A DNA stretch of 9,945 nucleotides from Methylococcales bacterium (GTDB lineage Bacteria > Pseudomonadota > Gammaproteobacteria > Methylococcales > Methylomonadaceae). Positions 7,039-9,945 of the stretch are shown piece after piece. Every line of letters starts with the position of its first letter. Within the stretch, counting starts at the first letter, position 1. The translations under genes were made by a program, and so were the position numbers. The stretch lies in the NCBI GenBank assembly GCA_009692395.1, contig SHZG01000081.1:1-9945 (forward strand). The letters are read 5' to 3'. The notes under the pieces are model-generated. The model had not been told where the DNA came from. It made no database searches and worked only from the letters and a program-made list of their open reading frames with translations.

Positions 7039-7527
7039 ATGCAGACATTAGTGTGTGCCTATATTGGCTTAGGCAGTAACTTACAAAATCCAGCAGAACA
7101 AATCCAATCAGCGCGTGTCGCGATTGCCGCACTGGTGGGCATTGAAGAACGGGGATTTTCTTCGCTGTATCATAGCGCACCGATGGGGCCACAAGACCAA
7201 CCTGATTATGTCAACGCCGTTATGGCAGTGGCAACCGACTTACCGCCGATTGATTTATTACGCGTGTTACAAGGCATTGAAAACCATCAAGGGCGCGTCA
7301 GAGCTGAACGCTGGGGTGCAAGAACCTTGGATTTAGATATAGTGTTGTATGGTGATGAAGTGATTAATCTACCCGATTTAATCGTGCCTCATGTCGGTCT
7401 CACAGAACGCGCATTTGTGTTATATCCGTTGAATGAAATCGCCCCGCAACTGATTATTCCCAACAGAGGCAAGCTGGTTGATTTGCTGGACAACTGTCCA
7501 TTAGCGGGACTGACACGGCTGGCTTAA
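7039..7527 (+). CDS. folK: 6-hydroxymethyl-7,8-dihydropterin pyrophosphokinase (HPPK)
   Basis: FolK transfers pyrophosphate from ATP to 6-hydroxymethyl-7,8-dihydropterin, making the substrate that dihydropteroate synthase (FolP) couples to p-aminobenzoate. The protein is 162 aa, close to the usual 159. It opens with YIGLGSNLQNP (8-18), has SSLYHSAPMGPQDQPDYVNAV in the substrate-binding region (41-61) and carries the HPPK signature RWGARTLDLDIVLYG (91-105), whose Asp98 and Asp100 hold the two Mg ions. HVGLTERAFVLYPLNE follows toward the C-terminus. The ATG lies two bases after the pcnB stop and one base separates its stop from panB. No clear Shine-Dalgarno is seen, so translation is probably coupled to pcnB. 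Confidence 0.96.
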   Translation: MQTLVCAYIGLGSNLQNPAEQIQSARVAIAALVGIEERGFSSLYHSAPMGPQDQPDYVNAVMAVATDLPPIDLLRVLQGIENHQGRVRAERWGARTLDLDIVLYGDEVINLPDLIVPHVGLTERAFVLYPLNEIAPQLIIPNRGKLVDLLDNCPLAGLTRLA

Positions 7528-7528
7528 C

Positions 7529-8341
7529 ATGAATTCACTGTACGGTGCGACCGTCAAAACCTTAACCGTGCAGGACATGACTGCCATGAAACAACGTGGC
7601 GAAAAAATCACCTGTTTAACGGCGTATGATGCTAGTTTCAGTGCCTTATGTGATGCGGTCGGTATTGATATATTGCTGGTGGGTGATTCATTGGGTATGG
7701 TCATACAAGGACAGAAAACCACCCTACCCGTCTCTATCAACGACATGATTTATCATACCCGTTGCGTCAGTCAAGCACGGCAACGCGCATTTATTATTGC
7801 CGATTTACCGTTTATGAGTTATCCCACGCCGTTAATTGCCGCGCAAAATGCCGCGTTACTAATGCAGAACAGCGGCGCACAAATGGTTAAATTAGAGGGT
7901 GCGCGAGTTGAAATAACCCGCTGTTTAGTTGAACAAGGCATTCCTGTCTGTGGGCATTTAGGGCTATTACCTCAACAAATTAACCAACTCGGCAGTTATA
8001 AAGTACAAGGCAAAACCACTGCTACAGCGGATAAAATACTTGCAGAAGCCCTGCAACTCGAACAAGCTGGCGCGAGTTTATTAGTGTTGGAATGTGTACC
8101 CGCGACTCTCGCTAAAATGATTAGCCAACAATTAAGTATCCCTGTGATTGGTATCGGCGCAGGCGTGGATTGTGATGGGCAAGTGCTGGTGCTATACGAT
8201 ATGTTAGGTATTAGTATCGGCAAATCGCCCCGCTTTTCTAAAAATTTTATGCAGGATGCAAGCAGTATTAGCAATGCGATTACCGCTTATCAGCTAGCCG
8301 TTAAACAAAGTCAATTTCCAACCCCTGAACACAGTTTTTAA
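7529..8341 (+). CDS. panB: Ketopantoate hydroxymethyltransferase
   Basis: PanB transfers a hydroxymethyl group from 5,10-methylene-tetrahydrofolate to 2-oxoisovalerate, the committed step to pantoate and then vitamin B5 and CoA. It is 270 aa (E. coli 264). Visible family blocks are TAYDASF (31-37), LVGDSLGM (50-57) with the metal ligand Asp53, ADLPFMSY with Asp92, VKLEG with Glu123, VCGHLGLLPQ, and LVLECVP (185-191) with catalytic Glu188, then IPVIGIGAG. The chain ends in PEHSF, close to the E. coli end. The start ATG follows the folK stop after one base (TAACATG); an internal ATG at residue 17 is less likely. Its need for a folate cofactor makes folK a sensible neighbour. Confidence 0.97.
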   Translation: MNSLYGATVKTLTVQDMTAMKQRGEKITCLTAYDASFSALCDAVGIDILLVGDSLGMVIQGQKTTLPVSINDMIYHTRCVSQARQRAFIIADLPFMSYPTPLIAAQNAALLMQNSGAQMVKLEGARVEITRCLVEQGIPVCGHLGLLPQQINQLGSYKVQGKTTATADKILAEALQLEQAGASLLVLECVPATLAKMISQQLSIPVIGIGAGVDCDGQVLVLYDMLGISIGKSPRFSKNFMQDASSISNAITAYQLAVKQSQFPTPEHSF

Positions 8342-8342
8342 T

Positions 8343-9191
8343 ATGCACATCGTCAACACCGTCGAAGCCTTACGCGCTCTCGTTAACACTTGGAAAGCCG
8401 CAGGTGAACACATTGCCTTTGTTCCCACAATGGGCAATTTACACGCAGGGCATTGTCAGCTAGTCAAAGCCGCTAAAGAAACAGCTGATAAAGTTGTCGT
8501 GAGTATTTTTGTCAATCCCACGCAATTTGGAATCGGTGAAGACTTTGAAAGCTATCCGCGTACCGAAGCACAAGACCACGAACAACTCCGCGCCATTAAC
8601 ACCGATGTTGTGTTTCAACCCGCAGTGAGTGAAATGTATTCGCCTACTGCTAAAACCACTGTCAGTGTGGCTGGCTTATCTGAACTTTATTGTGGCGTGT
8701 CTCGCATTGGACATTTTGACGGTGTCGCCACTGTGGTGTGTAAATTATTCAACATGGTACAGCCTGACATCGCGCTATTTGGGCTAAAAGATTTTCAGCA
8801 ATTAGCAGTGATTCGCACAATGGTCAACGATTTGAATATGCCTATAAAAATTATCGGCATCGAAACTGTACGCGAAGCTAACGGATTAGCAATGAGTTCT
8901 AGGAACGGCTATTTAACATCAAAACAACAACAAATCGCACCGTTGCTGTATCAGACCTTATGTACGGCACGGGAAGAAGTTATAGCAGGGACTAATTACA
9001 CTACTGTAGAGCAGCACGCTTTGTTGACCTTACAACAAGCAGGTTTTCAACCTGATTATTTTCGCGTCTGCCGCAGTAATGATTTAGCCCCCGCCCAGAT
9101 TGATGATACCGAATTAGTATTGCTAGTGGCGGCAAAACTAGGTAAAACCCGCTTAATTGATAATCTGTGTTTTTCTAAACACACGGCTTAA
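8343..9191 (+). CDS. panC: Pantothenate synthetase (pantoate-beta-alanine ligase)
   Basis: PanC activates pantoate with ATP and joins it to beta-alanine to give pantothenate. The protein is 282 aa (E. coli 283). The adenylate-forming motif is PTMGNLHAGH (28-37), with Met30, His34 and His37 of the HIGH-like box; VVSIFVNPTQFG follows, then LFGLKDFQQLAVI and the KMSKS-like AMSSRNGYL. The ATG lies one base after the panB stop (TAATATG) without a visible Shine-Dalgarno, so coupling is likely. panD, which supplies beta-alanine, is not next door: the following gene is on the other strand, only 14 bp away, so the operon probably ends here. No clear intrinsic terminator is seen. Confidence 0.97.
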   Translation: MHIVNTVEALRALVNTWKAAGEHIAFVPTMGNLHAGHCQLVKAAKETADKVVVSIFVNPTQFGIGEDFESYPRTEAQDHEQLRAINTDVVFQPAVSEMYSPTAKTTVSVAGLSELYCGVSRIGHFDGVATVVCKLFNMVQPDIALFGLKDFQQLAVIRTMVNDLNMPIKIIGIETVREANGLAMSSRNGYLTSKQQQIAPLLYQTLCTAREEVIAGTNYTTVEQHALLTLQQAGFQPDYFRVCRSNDLAPAQIDDTELVLLVAAKLGKTRLIDNLCFSKHTA

Positions 9192-9205
9192 CTGGCGTTA
9201 CTTTA

Positions 9206-9571
9206 TTATCTAAAAGTTAGAAATTTGTGACCGAAATAACGGGTTACTACAGGTGCAAGTACGCCAATTAAATGCGCTATGGCTTCAGGGTAGTCAATAA
9301 CGCCCCATTCGGGAAATAGCCAGCGCACCAATACCACACTGATAAGCAATGTCTGTAATAAGGCAAACATATTGACGACCATAAAATTAACAATTTGGGG
9401 CATGATGGCTTTACCGTTAGCGTTACGCATCAAGCAACTAACATACCGGCCAAGTAAGCCAAGGTAATGGCTATTTCATAATTAACCTAGCGATTGAATA
9501 GAAAATCCTGAGCCAAAATTAGCCGCCGCTGCCACGCCCCCTGCAAACAGAAATTGTACAAATTGCTTCAT
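9206..9571 (-). pseudogene. GtrA-like membrane protein, frameshifted
   Basis: The homology spans the full GtrA length (about 122 codons) but in shifting frames. It starts with an ATG at 9569-9571 behind a good AAGGA six to seven bases upstream and reads MKQFVQFLFAGGVAAAANFGS. It then continues as RIFYSIA in a second frame and VNYEIAITLAYLAGMLVA in a third. It returns to the first frame as RNANGKAI, NMFALLQTLLISVVLVRW and the family ending YFGHKFLTFR. In the first frame a TAA ends the chain after about 28 codons. GtrA proteins are small four-helix membrane proteins linked to flipping of lipid-linked sugars. A fragment starting at 9433 (75 aa) stays open but lacks helices 1-2. Either the gene is dead, or the assembly has base-loss errors. 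Confidence 0.75.
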
Positions 9572-9685
9572 TAAGTTTCCTTCGGTAACAGCTCATCACG
9601 TTGCGCAATCTCAAGCAGCATGGTGTTGGTAAACGCTCGCCATTTCACCAAATTCATAGGCAGTGATGCGGTGGGTAAAATTTTT
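9571..9685 (-). pseudogene. C-terminal remnant of an unknown gene, cut by IS1
   Basis: An open minus-strand frame ends at a TAA (9571-9573) that shares one base with the gtrA start (TAATG), the typical sign of two co-translated genes. The visible tail includes PMNLVKWRAFTNTMLLE and ends AQRDELLPKET. I do not recognise the family. Partners of gtrA are often glycosyltransferases, but nothing here proves that. The coding sequence appears to be interrupted near 9686 by the left end of an IS1-family element, leaving roughly 37 codons. Confidence 0.45.
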
Positions 9686-9714
9686 GGTAGCGGGTTAAAT
9701 CTGTGATGATAGAT

Positions 9715-9740
9715 TAAAATCACGGGCAGAATAAAATCAC
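9715..9740 (+). repeat. Direct repeat in the IS1 leader
   Basis: TAAAATCAC occurs at 9715-9723 and again at 9732-9740, 17 bases apart. The first copy also forms a short inverted repeat with GTGAT at 9703-9707. It lies between the element's end and insA, where InsA is known to bind and repress in IS1, so it could be a binding site; that is inference. Confidence 0.4.
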
Positions 9741-9758
9741 ACTTTCCTAAAAGACCTT

Positions 9759-9945
9759 ATGAGCTGCTACCAAGAAATCACCTGTCCATTTTGTACAAGT
9801 AACCAGATGGGCAAGTCAGGACGCAATGCAACGGGAGAGCCACGTTACCGTTGTCGAAACCCGTTGTGCATGACAACAACCTTTATGCTGAGCTACCGAT
9901 ACCGCGCTTGTGAAGTAGGCATTAAGACCAAGATAGTCAACATGG
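9759..9945 (+). CDS. insA: IS1-family InsA protein, N-terminal part (runs off window)
   Basis: The ATG at 9759-9761 opens a frame of 62 codons to the window edge. It shows the InsA zinc ribbon: Cys9 and Cys12 in TCPFC, then RYRCRNPLC with Cys32 and Cys37. The segment GKSGRNATGEPRYRC matches the GKS-AGHQRYLC region of E. coli IS1 InsA, and SYRYRACEVGIKTKIVNM matches its TYTASQPGTHQKIIDM. In IS1, InsA binds the element ends, and a -1 frameshift near its end fuses it to InsB to make the transposase; that site is beyond the window. The ribosome site is weak. Nothing visible is broken. Confidence 0.82.
   Translation, partial: MSCYQEITCPFCTSNQMGKSGRNATGEPRYRCRNPLCMTTTFMLSYRYRACEVGIKTKIVNM

Larger units (their letters stand above)
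9686..9945 (+). mobile_element. IS1-family insertion sequence, left part (runs off window)
   Basis: Contains a leader of about 70 bp and the first 62 codons of InsA. The left end is put at GGTAGCGGGTT (9686) because IS1 ends begin with GG and the host-gene frame is lost about here; the right end and target duplication lie outside the window. The boundary is uncertain by some tens of bases. Confidence 0.55.

Noticed and set aside
9206..9433. A genuine short 75-aa membrane protein
   Set aside because: It is the C-terminal part of a GtrA-like protein whose N-terminal half is recognisable upstream in other frames.
1..9945. CRISPR array, tRNA, rRNA or riboswitch
   Set aside because: I saw no regularly spaced repeats, no tRNA-like cloverleaf and no recognisable riboswitch; gaps between the housekeeping genes are too short.

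Overview
This window looks like a stretch of gammaproteobacterial chromosome. It carries two compact housekeeping gene clusters, with transposon debris at both edges. The protein sequences (PrlC, UbiD, PcnB, FolK, PanB, PanC) align residue by residue with E. coli relatives that I recall. The moderate-to-low GC, mix of IS630, IS1595 and IS1 elements and weak Shine-Dalgarno signals would fit an IS-rich Thiotrichales (Beggiatoa/Thiothrix-like) bacterium. That last placement is a guess from overall feel, not a database result.

Left edge (1-884): the first 35 codons of an IS630-type transposase run off the window on the minus strand. The IS630 end abuts a decayed IS1595 (ISXO2-like) transposase on the plus strand at a TATA, so IS630 probably jumped into a TA inside the IS1595 gene. 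The IS1595 copy is dead: it has a frameshift, an in-frame TAG, a second frameshift and a lost catalytic aspartate.

Minus-strand cluster (885-5521), read right to left: a small hydrophobic protein, an RDD-family membrane protein with a TTG start, the M3 metallopeptidase oligopeptidase A (prlC), a small exported EF-hand plus Excalibur protein, and ubiD, the prFMN-dependent decarboxylase of ubiquinone synthesis. Gaps of 1, 52, 13 and 74 nt suggest one transcript. A striking 14-bp perfect palindrome lies inside the 5' end of the RDD gene.

Plus-strand cluster (5594-9191): pcnB, folK, panB and panC, separated by only 2, 1 and 1 nt. This is a familiar gammaproteobacterial order that links RNA polyadenylation, folate synthesis (HPPK) and the first and last steps of the pantoate branch of vitamin B5 synthesis. 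panD is not in the window. The pcnB reading frame has no ATG, GTG or TTG start early enough to include the conserved N-terminus, and the best start is an AUU, as in E. coli pcnB. The two clusters diverge from a shared region of about 190 bp.

Right edge (9192-9945): a broken gtrA-like gene with several frameshifts lies convergent to panC. It is preceded (TAATG overlap) by the C-terminal end of an unrecognised gene that appears cut by an IS1-family element, whose InsA reading frame runs off the window.

I found no clear new multi-gene system. The most interesting points are the AUU start of pcnB, the palindrome in the RDD gene, the small EF-hand/Excalibur protein, and the IS-driven gene decay at both borders.
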